Source: Bryobacterales bacterium (GTDB taxonomy: Bacteria; Acidobacteriota; Terriglobia; Bryobacterales; Bryobacteraceae). From it: a stretch of DNA of 43,888 nt. Where the stretch lies: contig JAEUQF010000349.1 of assembly GCA_016789745.1 (NCBI GenBank), positions 1 through 43,888 on the forward strand, in the 5' to 3' direction. Under the pieces are notes generated by a model. It was not told the DNA's origin. It did not search any database and saw only the letters and a list, made by a program, of their open reading frames with translations. Each line of letters opens with the position of its first letter. The stretch's first letter is position 1. Below are positions 24,126 through 31,325 of this stretch, piece after piece. The position numbers were made by a program, and so were the translations under genes.

Positions 24126-25136
24126 ATGAAGGTGTTCGAGAGGTGCGATTGGGTGAAGGGACTGATACTGGTGTGCGTGAGCCTGGCGGCCGCCGGAGGG
24201 CTGTGGGCGCAGGGCGTCGTGGGCGAGACGGCGGAGATCCGCTACCAGATCTTCAATCCGGAGCCGAAGGGCACGATCATCGACCAGGCCAAGTGGATCG
24301 CCAAGAACGTGAAGGGCAAGGTGCTGCGCTACCGCGTGTTCGTGCGCACCGATGCCGACGTGAATCTGCTGAGCACGGTGTTGCGGGCGCCGGTGCTAAG
24401 TATTATCCGTGTGGCGGGCATTCCGGTGGTGAACCAGAAGCTGAGCGTGGAGGCCGTCACCACGGGCGGGCGCAACGCGGCAGGGCTGGCGTTTATCTCC
24501 GGACAGGGTGTGGCGAAGGACGGCGTCATTCTGGAGATGAAGCCGCTGGTGGAGACGGCGGTGACGAACATCGATAAGGCACTGACGGCGGTGCAACTGG
24601 CGCCGGAGGACGTGCTGACCGTGAGTTGTTTTGTGAGTTCGCTGCAGGACGCCGCCGATGTGCAGACGCAGGTGACGGGGCACTATCCAAAGGCGTCGGT
24701 GAACGTGCTGCAGATCGCCATGCCGTATGGGAAGGCGCTGGCCGAGTGCGAGGCGGTAGCGGCGGCGAAGGGCCCGGTGGGTTTTGTGTATCCGGAAGGG
24801 CTGACGAAGTCGCCGAACTTCACGCAGGTGGTGGGGGTGAATACGCGGCGGATCGCCTACAGCGCGCTGTACGGAGCGGCGCCATGCACGGCCGATGCCA
24901 CGCGCGCGATGTTTACGGCGTTGGCAACGGATTTAGGGAAGTTGGGGGCGTCGGTGAAGGATGTGGCGTTCTCGCATCTGTATCCGAATACGGAAGATGG
25001 GGTGAACCTGACTCGGCAGGTGCGATTCGAGTTTTATAACAAGGAGAAGGCGCCGGCGAGCACGCTAGTGAACTTTTTGGGATTCATGGACCGGAAGCCG
25101 TGCACGGGGGTGGAGGTCGTGGCGCCGGTGCCGTGA
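24126..25136 (+). CDS. Exported tandem Rid-like (YjgF) protein without catalytic arginine
   Basis: The 336-residue product carries a leader (about residues 10-29, GLILVCVSLAAAGGLWAQ) and two RidA/YjgF-like domains. The first has VAGIPVVNQKLSVEAVTT and FISGQGVAKDGVILEM with VQLAPEDVLTVSCFVSS; the second has FVYPEGLTKSPNFTQVVGV and GKLGASVKDVAFSHLYPN. Rid proteins normally deaminate reactive imines in the cytosol. The arginine of the usual P-A-R-[ST] motif is replaced in both: YPKASVN in the first and APASTLV in the second, so deamination is unlikely and ligand binding more probable. ATG 24126 directly abuts GGAGG; GTG at 24132 is the alternative with better spacing. It is the third gene of the exported operon. 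Confidence 0.85.
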   Translation: MKVFERCDWVKGLILVCVSLAAAGGLWAQGVVGETAEIRYQIFNPEPKGTIIDQAKWIAKNVKGKVLRYRVFVRTDADVNLLSTVLRAPVLSIIRVAGIPVVNQKLSVEAVTTGGRNAAGLAFISGQGVAKDGVILEMKPLVETAVTNIDKALTAVQLAPEDVLTVSCFVSSLQDAADVQTQVTGHYPKASVNVLQIAMPYGKALAECEAVAAAKGPVGFVYPEGLTKSPNFTQVVGVNTRRIAYSALYGAAPCTADATRAMFTALATDLGKLGASVKDVAFSHLYPNTEDGVNLTRQVRFEFYNKEKAPASTLVNFLGFMDRKPCTGVEVVAPVP

Positions 25137-25201
25137 TTTTCCAAGTACGTGGGGATGGGCAGTACCGCAGGCCTAATGTCACTAAGCAATTCCACCGATA
25201 G

Positions 25202-26308
25202 ATGGGCATGAAGTGGTGTCTCATCCTTTCCTTGCTTCTGTTCCTGCCGGTGATGGTGGTGGCGCAGCTGCACCCGCCTCCGCCGCGGGCGCGGTGGAAC
25301 ATTCTCGGGCTGGCGCATCCGGATGCGAAGCTGCTGATGGGAATTGACTGGAAGCGGGCACTGGCGTCGCCGTTGGGGCCGGTGATTCGGAAACAGGTGG
25401 CGCTGGGCGGGCACCCGCTGCTGGCGTTCCTCGATTCCATTGATAATGTGGAGCGGTTCCTGGTGTCGTCGCCGGGTGCGCCGGAAGAGGGCACCGGACG
25501 GCCGCCGCTGCTGGTGGTGGGCGAAGGGCAGTTCTCACTCGGGCAGGTGCGGGCGATGGCGAAGGCGGACGGAGCGGTCTCGAGGCGGTTCAATGACGTG
25601 GAGTTGCTGGTGCCGCCGGATGCTACCAATGCGGACCTGCACTTTGCGCTGCTGGACGCGACGACCATTTTGTTCGGCGACGGCGCGTCGGTGAAGAGCG
25701 CGATCGTGCGGCGGCAGAACCAGGAGCCGAGCCAGAGCGAGTTGATCAAGCGTGCGGGCGCGCTGTCGGCAGCCCAGGAGGCTTGGGTACTGGCGAAGGA
25801 CCCGGCGCTGGCGTTTCCCGGAATTGGGATTACGAGTTCGCCGCTGGCGGCAGAGGTGGAGAGCGTGGAGTTGCAGGTGTCGGCCGGGGATACCCTGACG
25901 GCGTCGGTGGCGATCAAGGCGGCAACGCCGGAGGCTGCCGAGACGCTGGGCACCGGATTACCGGCGCTGATGAACCTGTTGGCATTGACGTATTCGGGGC
26001 AGCCCTCGCTGACCCAGGTGGCGCGGCGTCTGCGGACGGTGACCGAGCAGAACTACGTCAAGATGGGCTTTACGCTGGACGGGAAGTTACTGAACCAGAG
26101 TCTGAATGAATTGCGCGAGGCCAGTGTGCCGGTGGTAAGTAAGGCCGTTGTCCGTGCAACGGGGCAGGAGCCGGCGCCTTCGTCACCAGGACCCACACCA
26201 GGGGTTAGGGTTCCGGACCCCGGCCCCGCGCCGAAACGCGTCATTCGCATCGTCGGGGGTATGGACGACGGAGTGCGCGAGATTCCCTACGAAGTGAAGA
26301 AGCCGTAA
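25202..26308 (+). CDS. Exported protein of unknown function
   Basis: The 368-residue product has a signal peptide (MKWCLILSLLLFLPVMVVAQ; ATG at 25202 or 25208) followed by a proline run LHPPPPRAR. The mature body is alpha/beta in composition, with DAKLLMGIDWKRA, DNVERFLVSS, LLVVGEGQF and DATTILFGD segments, about 250 residues in all, resembling proteins that compute a scored value on a beta sheet, without recognisable catalytic residues. The C-terminal 45 residues are proline-rich and end EIPYEVKKP. It follows the exported operon by 65 bases, so it may belong to it or have its own promoter. I do not recognise the family. Confidence 0.68.
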   Translation: MGMKWCLILSLLLFLPVMVVAQLHPPPPRARWNILGLAHPDAKLLMGIDWKRALASPLGPVIRKQVALGGHPLLAFLDSIDNVERFLVSSPGAPEEGTGRPPLLVVGEGQFSLGQVRAMAKADGAVSRRFNDVELLVPPDATNADLHFALLDATTILFGDGASVKSAIVRRQNQEPSQSELIKRAGALSAAQEAWVLAKDPALAFPGIGITSSPLAAEVESVELQVSAGDTLTASVAIKAATPEAAETLGTGLPALMNLLALTYSGQPSLTQVARRLRTVTEQNYVKMGFTLDGKLLNQSLNELREASVPVVSKAVVRATGQEPAPSSPGPTPGVRVPDPGPAPKRVIRIVGGMDDGVREIPYEVKKP

Positions 26309-26323
26309 CGGCCTCCTTCCTGG

Positions 26324-26956
26324 TTAGGATCGTGCTTTGCGGCGGAGCGAGCCAACCATGAGGCCGAGTCCCAGCAGCGCGAACGTCGTCGGTTCCGGAA
26401 TGGTGGCATCGGCTGTAACAAGGTCGAAGTTTGCGGCGGTGAACAGCGGAAGGGTGGCAATGGAATCGGCACCGGTGGGCGCCAGCAGGCGAGCCAGGAT
26501 CTTGAGGTCCGCCGTCGGGTCGTCCAGGTCGGTGGAGTAGACCAGACGCCGCAAGCCCAAAATGCTGTTCTGGTAGATAAAGAAGCCGGCGCCGGGTGTG
26601 GTGACCTGGGCGGCAATCAGGTTGGCGGCATTCCCAGCCCCGAACGCCGTGCCGGTGTCGTTATCGTTATCCGTGGTCTGGAGCACGATTACGTTGGCCC
26701 CCCCGGTGGGGAGATTGGCGGCAATGTCGGTGACGAAGTTGAGCGTTGGCCCGACGTTGAATACGGCGGAGTTGAACGCGAAGACATCGTTGTCAAGATC
26801 GAAGGTGGGGATGAATAATTCATTCCCAACTATCTGGCGACCAGGGTCGGTGAGAGCGGTTGTTCCGGCAAACGGGTCCGTACTGAAAGTCACTGTAGCC
26901 GCCTGGGCATGCAAACCAAGGGCAGCCACCAGACCGATGGCAAACGCAAAAGACAT
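26324..26956 (-). CDS. PEP-CTERM sorting-signal protein
   Basis: With ATG at 26956 (AGGAGG five bases upstream) the protein has 210 residues and a signal peptide ending in HAQA. The body is beta-rich, Gly/Ala/Thr/Asn-rich and low in lysine (for example DNDNDTGTAFGAGNAANLI), as usual for exported PEP-CTERM proteins. The C-terminus shows the three-part sorting signal: PEP in IPEPTT, a hydrophobic helix FALLGLGLMVGSL and the basic end RRKARS. Such proteins are cut and anchored or released by an exosortase, usually linked to extracellular polysaccharide production. No exosortase is in the window. Its function in the matrix is unknown. Confidence 0.88.
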   Translation of the reverse strand: MSFAFAIGLVAALGLHAQAATVTFSTDPFAGTTALTDPGRQIVGNELFIPTFDLDNDVFAFNSAVFNVGPTLNFVTDIAANLPTGGANVIVLQTTDNDNDTGTAFGAGNAANLIAAQVTTPGAGFFIYQNSILGLRRLVYSTDLDDPTADLKILARLLAPTGADSIATLPLFTAANFDLVTADATIPEPTTFALLGLGLMVGSLRRKARS

Positions 26957-27104
26957 GAATTCCTCCTGAAAAGCGGGACTTTGTTGTGGCGGAACGCACG
27001 GGGAGGAGGAGAATCCGCCAGGGAACGGGCACACGCGCGGTGTCGCTACTCTCGTCTGGGATTAGGTACGCGAACGGCAAGGTTGTTACCGGCTCAGGTG
27101 GGCC

Positions 27105-27133
27105 TTGCATCAGGGGCGGGACTGTGTAATTAT
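27105..27133 (+). promoter_or_regulatory. Predicted argF promoter with extended -10
   Basis: TTGCAT (27105-27110) and AATTAT (27128-27133) are separated by 17 bases, and a TG one base upstream of the latter makes an extended -10. Transcription would start near 27140, leaving a leader of about 74 bases before the argF ATG. The -10 hexamer lies inside the first ARG box, so ArgR binding would block polymerase directly. Confidence 0.55.
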
Positions 27134-27159
27134 TCATCTAGGGTGAATAATCATTCACG
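27121..27159 (+). promoter_or_regulatory. ArgR operator: two tandem ARG boxes
   Basis: Box 1 (27121-27138) contains TGTGTAATTATTCA and box 2 (27142-27159) contains TGAATAATCATTCA, a perfect TGAAT-N4-ATTCA palindrome. The known ARG box is an 18-bp dyad of this form, and paired boxes lie 3 bp apart (21 bp centre to centre), exactly as here. The site overlaps the predicted -10 and lies upstream of argF-argH-argR, so an arginine-bound ArgR hexamer would repress the operon including its own gene. Confidence 0.85.
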
Positions 27160-27213
27160 CCGACTGGGGACGGTGACGCCGTCCCCGTTCTTCGTTTGGG
27201 AAGGGGGCTGGGA

Positions 27214-28158
27214 ATGGCCGTGCCGTTATTTGATCTTTCGCAAGGGCGGATTGCCGCACCGGATCTGAAGTCGGATCTGGATATGACGACCGAGGAGCTA
27301 AAGCAACTTCTCGATCTGGCCGGACAAATGAAGCGTACCCCCCTGCGCTTTGTGACGGCGCTGAAGAACCGTTACCTGACGCTGTTATTTGAGAAGCCGA
27401 GCCTGCGGACGCGGATGACGTTCGAATTGGCAATCAAGCAGTTGGGTGGCGATGCCATTCTGTCGACAGGCCCGATCGGCGACCGTGAGCCGTTGAAGGA
27501 TATTGCGCGGAACCTGGACCGTTGGACGCAGGGGATTGTGGCGCGGGTATTCAGCCAGGACACTATCGAAGAACTGGCGCGGTGGTCGTCGGTGCCGGTG
27601 ATCAACGCGCTGAGCGATCTGTATCATCCCTGCCAGGCGTTGGCCGATTTCCAGACGCTGCAGGAGCGGTTCGGCGGGATGGCCGGGCTGAAGCTGACAT
27701 TCGTTGGCGATGGCAACAATGTGGCGCATTCACTGATGCTGGATGCGGCGCGGCTGGGCGTGCATTTCACTCTAGCGTGCCCGGCGAATTACCTGCCGAA
27801 TGCCGAGATCGTGGCGAAGGCGCGGGAGTTTGCAACGGCAACGGGAGCGAAGATCGAAGTGGTACACGACGCGCGCGAAGGCGTGGCGGGTTCCAACGCG
27901 ATTTATACCGATGTGTGGGCCAGCATGGGCCAGGAGAAAGAGGCCGAGGAACGGCGCCGCGCGTTCGCTGATTTCCAGGTGACGCGCGAGTTGCTGGATG
28001 CGGCGTCTCCGGACGCGATTTTCATGCACTGCCTGCCTGCCAAGCGCGGGCTGGAAGTGACCGATGAAGTGATGGAGCACCAGCGGTCGGCGATTTTCGA
28101 CCAGGCCGAGAACCGGCTGCACGCCCAGAAGGCGCTGCTGGTAATGCTGCTCGATTAA
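27214..28158 (+). CDS. argF: Ornithine carbamoyltransferase
   Basis: The enzyme joins carbamoyl phosphate and ornithine to give citrulline in arginine synthesis. The 314-residue chain (ATG 27214, AAGGGGG about eight bases upstream; a TTG at 27196 is less likely) has the carbamoyl-phosphate loop as SLRTR (residues 63-67), where most family members have STRTR; HPCQ; DVWASMGQE with the SMG loop that folds over ornithine; and the HCLPAKRG motif. The HPCQ and SMG features point to ornithine rather than the acetyl- or succinyl-ornithine variants, although Leu in the first motif occurs in the succinylornithine group. It is the first gene of the ArgR-controlled cluster; argH follows 15 bases later. 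Confidence 0.94.
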   Translation: MAVPLFDLSQGRIAAPDLKSDLDMTTEELKQLLDLAGQMKRTPLRFVTALKNRYLTLLFEKPSLRTRMTFELAIKQLGGDAILSTGPIGDREPLKDIARNLDRWTQGIVARVFSQDTIEELARWSSVPVINALSDLYHPCQALADFQTLQERFGGMAGLKLTFVGDGNNVAHSLMLDAARLGVHFTLACPANYLPNAEIVAKAREFATATGAKIEVVHDAREGVAGSNAIYTDVWASMGQEKEAEERRRAFADFQVTRELLDAASPDAIFMHCLPAKRGLEVTDEVMEHQRSAIFDQAENRLHAQKALLVMLLD

Positions 28159-28173
28159 GGGAACCGAAACAGA

Positions 28174-29559
28174 ATGAAGCTTTGGGGTGGACGCTTTGCC
28201 GGCGGGCCGTCGGAGGTATTCGACCGCTTTGGCCGCAGCCTGCATTTCGATAAGGCCTTGGTGCGGGTGGATATTCGCGGGTCGGCCGCGCAGGCTCGGG
28301 CGCTGGAGCGCGCCGGGATCCTGAGTGCGGCGGAGCGGCAGACGCTGGTGTCGGCGCTGGATGTGCTGCTGGCCGAGTGCGACAATCCGCATTTCTTCAA
28401 CAACGCGGAGGAGGAAGATGTCCACACGGTCATCATTCGCAAGTTGAAGGAACTGGTCGGGGCGGACCTGGCGGATAAGATCCACACGGGGCGCAGCCGG
28501 AATGACCAGGTGTCGCTGGATGTGCGGCTGTGGCTGCGGGAGACGATCGACGAAGCGCGGCAGCAGTTGACCGAACTGATGGATGAACTGCTGCAGTTGG
28601 CGGCGCGCTATCCGACAGCGATGATCCCCGGCTACACGCACACGCGGCGGGCGCAGCCGGTGCTGTGGCCGCACTACATTCTGGCGTATTTCGAGATGTT
28701 CGCGCGGGATTGGGAGCGGCTGGGCGATGCGCGGCGGCGGGTAAACGTGATGCCATTGGGGTCGGGGGCGCTGGCAGGAAGCGGTTTTCCGATCGACCGT
28801 GCGGCGATTGCGGCGGAACTGGGCTTTGACGCGATCACGCGGAATTCGATGGATGTGTCCGGGGATCGCGATTTCCTGCTCGACTTCGAACATGCGGCGA
28901 ACCTGATCCTGCTGCACCTGAGCCGGCTCGCGGAGGATTGGATCCTGTACACAGGCGAAGAGTTCGGCTGGATGGATCTGGGCGACGGGGTGACGAGCGG
29001 CAGCAGCATGATGCCGCAGAAGCGGAATCCCGATTCGCTGGAGCTGATTCGCGGCAAGGCAGGGCGGGTGTTCGGCAGCTACATGGCGCTGCTGGTGACC
29101 ATGAAGGGCCTGCCGATGACGTACAACCGCGACATGCAGGAAGACAAGGAGCCGCTGTTCGATGTCGCCCATCAGCTGCTGACGTCGCTGGAAATGGCGA
29201 CGGTGGTGGTGCAGACGGCGACGTTAAAGCCGGAGGTACCGCAGGCGGCGGCCGAACAGAGTTGGGCAGTGGCAACGGATCTGGCCGACGCGCTGGCACG
29301 CAACGGAATGCCGTTCCACCAGGCACACAAAGTGGTGGGCCGGCTGGTGTTGACCAGCGTGCAGCAGGGCAAGAGCGCGCAGGACTGGACGGCGGAATCG
29401 CTGCCGGCCTTCGACGCCAGCTTCACGCCGGAGATGGCGAAGCTGCTGGATCCGCGCGAAGGGTTGAAGACGCGTGAGATACCGGGCGGGACAGGGCCAT
29501 CGCACGTGGCGGCGGCTTTGGAAGAGGCTGTCCGACGGCTCGAGGAGATGCGCGGGTGA
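28174..29559 (+). CDS. argH: Argininosuccinate lyase
   Basis: This 461-residue enzyme splits argininosuccinate to arginine and fumarate, the last step of arginine synthesis. It opens MKLWGGRFAGG, typical of the family, with HTGRSRNDQV (the ASL/fumarase-superfamily substrate segment), GYTHTRRAQPV containing the conserved His, and the mobile signature loop GSSMMPQKRNPD (about 275-286) with the catalytic Ser. The length is normal. It starts 15 bases after argF and its TGA overlaps the argR GTG. argG and the earlier arginine genes are not in the window and must lie elsewhere. Confidence 0.96.
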   Translation: MKLWGGRFAGGPSEVFDRFGRSLHFDKALVRVDIRGSAAQARALERAGILSAAERQTLVSALDVLLAECDNPHFFNNAEEEDVHTVIIRKLKELVGADLADKIHTGRSRNDQVSLDVRLWLRETIDEARQQLTELMDELLQLAARYPTAMIPGYTHTRRAQPVLWPHYILAYFEMFARDWERLGDARRRVNVMPLGSGALAGSGFPIDRAAIAAELGFDAITRNSMDVSGDRDFLLDFEHAANLILLHLSRLAEDWILYTGEEFGWMDLGDGVTSGSSMMPQKRNPDSLELIRGKAGRVFGSYMALLVTMKGLPMTYNRDMQEDKEPLFDVAHQLLTSLEMATVVVQTATLKPEVPQAAAEQSWAVATDLADALARNGMPFHQAHKVVGRLVLTSVQQGKSAQDWTAESLPAFDASFTPEMAKLLDPREGLKTREIPGGTGPSHVAAALEEAVRRLEEMRG

Positions 29560-29975
29560 TCAAACGCCAGCGACAGCAGGAGATTCTGCGCATTGTGCGC
29601 GCCGCGCGCATTCATACGCAGGACCAACTGGCGGAGGCGCTGGCGAAGGTTGGGATTGAGACGACGCAGGTGACGTTGTCGCGGGATATCCGGGAATTGG
29701 GATTGGTGAAGACGGCGCAGGGGTACCAGGAACTGGATGTTGCTCCGGCGGCCCCGGATGCGCGCGATGTGGTTGGGGAGTTTGTGAGCGAAGTGCGGGT
29801 GGCGGGGAACCTGGTGGTGTTGAAGACGAGTCCCGGGGCGGCGAGTCCGGTGGCGGTGGCGCTGGATGCGTCGAATTGGCCGGAGATCGTGGGGACGATT
29901 GCCGGGGATGATACGGTGCTGGTGATTACGCCGGATGAGGCGGCGGCGGCGGTGTTTCAACAGAAAATCAGCTAG
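29556..29975 (+). CDS. argR: Arginine repressor ArgR
   Basis: ArgR binds paired ARG boxes as a hexamer when arginine is bound. The 139-residue protein starts at GTG 29556 inside the argH stop (GTGA). The N-terminal winged helix (about 1-65) has QDQLAEALAKVG and the recognition segment VTLSRDIRELGLVK. The C-terminal oligomerisation and arginine-binding domain has TSPGAASPVAVALD and the conserved GTIAGDDTVLVI, including the Asp residues that contact arginine. Its place at the end of the operon whose promoter carries ARG boxes implies autoregulation. Confidence 0.96.
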   Translation: MIKRQRQQEILRIVRAARIHTQDQLAEALAKVGIETTQVTLSRDIRELGLVKTAQGYQELDVAPAAPDARDVVGEFVSEVRVAGNLVVLKTSPGAASPVAVALDASNWPEIVGTIAGDDTVLVITPDEAAAAVFQQKIS

Positions 29976-29993
29976 CGCGAGCAGGGGCGTCCG

Positions 29994-31325
29994 ATGAACT
30001 CCCGTATCACTTCCTGGCTATGGTTAATGGCACTGGTGTTGACGGGGTGCGGGTCGGAACCGCAGCCGCGCCCCGGCGCTACCCAGACCCGGCCGCCCTG
30101 GTCTACCGGGTTCTGGTTCTGGAATGGCAGCGCCACGACAGTGGAAGCCGGAACCGTCATCGACGCGCTCTTCGTTCAAGCAGGAACCCTGACGTACAAT
30201 GCGGCATCTCCCGAATTGCCGGACCTACTGCCACCGGCTCGTGAATACTGGCTGGTTTTTCGTTATGAGGGCGGCGGGGTGCCGGACGCGATGTCTGTGC
30301 CCGCTCTGCTGGGCTCCTATGAGCGCGGCGCTCAGACACTGCGTTCGCAGAACGCCAAAGTAGCCGGAATGCAGTTGGATATCGACGCACCGACGGGCTC
30401 CCTGGCGGCCTATGGGCGATATCTGAAGGCCGTGCGCAAGGGGCTGCCGGAGGGCGACCAGCTGTCCATCACAGCGCTGCTCGACTGGTTCCGCCCCGGT
30501 ACGGACGTGGCTCGCACGCTGGATGCGGTGGATGAGTTTGTGCCGCAGTTTTACGACACCGACGGCCCATCGGACGAGTTGACGCAGATTGGGGCGCCCG
30601 TGGACGCCAGGCGATGGGGTCCGCTGCTGGAGCGGTTCGGCAAGCGCTACCGGGTCGGCATATCTTGCTTTGGACGGGTCTTTGAAGGGGGAGCGAAGCT
30701 GCGGGTGATGCGCGGCAGCAGCCTGTCGCCCCTGGCGGCGGCCAGTACGCCGGAACTGCGGTTAACACGGGAAACGACGACGGCTGGCGAAGCGCTGCTG
30801 CGGTACGAGGTGACGGCTCCGGTGCGCCTGGGGTGGCATCAGTTCCAGCCAGGGGAGTCCGTGCTGTTTGCGATGCCGGCGCGGGCGTCGATCTCGGTGG
30901 CGTATGCCGAGGCGCGCCGGATGGGTCCACACTGCGCGGGCGTGTTGTTCTTTCGCTGGCCGGGCAGTGATGAGGGGTTGACGCTGCCGCCGCAAACGGT
31001 GCTGCGGTATGCCGGACTGGCGGCGGGTACGAAGGCCGAACAGGTCGCGCTGTTTGCCGAGCCCGGGGATTGCGCGGTGGTGGCCTGCGCGGAGTTGCTT
31101 GTCTCGAACCTGGACCCGGGCACAGAAACAGCCGAGAGCTATGTCGTAGAGAGTTCGGTTCCGCTGGAGTACTTCATCCCGCAGGAAGGTGTGCCGGTGC
31201 GGACGATCGGGCCGTCGCGGCTGGAGTTGCGGATGCCGGCCTATTCCGGCGCCACGGTGTTGCAGCTGGGAACGGTGGTGACCGCACGTGCGGCGACGTT
31301 CCGGCTGGTGGAGAGGAAGCGATGA
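29994..31325 (+). CDS. DUF3142 lipoprotein
   Basis: The 443-residue product has a lipoprotein signal (LVLTGC, Cys at about residue 19) and a DUF3142-like core. FWFWNGSATTVEA begins the domain; AGMQLDIDAPTGSLAAYGRYLKAVRK and LSITALLDWF follow; then VDEFVPQFYDTDG. The family has a TIM-barrel look, with conserved Asp/Glu at barrel-strand ends, but no proven activity. The C-terminal third is beta-rich. Its stop overlaps the ATG of the next gene (ATGA), so the two proteins are made together. The gene follows argR by 18 bases but is unlikely to be part of arginine metabolism; read-through from the arg operon would nevertheless expose it to ArgR control. Confidence 0.82.
   Translation: MNSRITSWLWLMALVLTGCGSEPQPRPGATQTRPPWSTGFWFWNGSATTVEAGTVIDALFVQAGTLTYNAASPELPDLLPPAREYWLVFRYEGGGVPDAMSVPALLGSYERGAQTLRSQNAKVAGMQLDIDAPTGSLAAYGRYLKAVRKGLPEGDQLSITALLDWFRPGTDVARTLDAVDEFVPQFYDTDGPSDELTQIGAPVDARRWGPLLERFGKRYRVGISCFGRVFEGGAKLRVMRGSSLSPLAAASTPELRLTRETTTAGEALLRYEVTAPVRLGWHQFQPGESVLFAMPARASISVAYAEARRMGPHCAGVLFFRWPGSDEGLTLPPQTVLRYAGLAAGTKAEQVALFAEPGDCAVVACAELLVSNLDPGTETAESYVVESSVPLEYFIPQEGVPVRTIGPSRLELRMPAYSGATVLQLGTVVTARAATFRLVERKR

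Noticed and set aside
27129..27151. ATTATTCA/TGAATAAT inverted repeat as a separate terminator or operator
   Set aside because: It is formed by the facing halves of the two ARG boxes and needs no other explanation.
27772..29172. Minus-strand open frame of 466 codons
   Set aside because: Antisense to argF and argH; His/Arg/Gln-rich without a domain.
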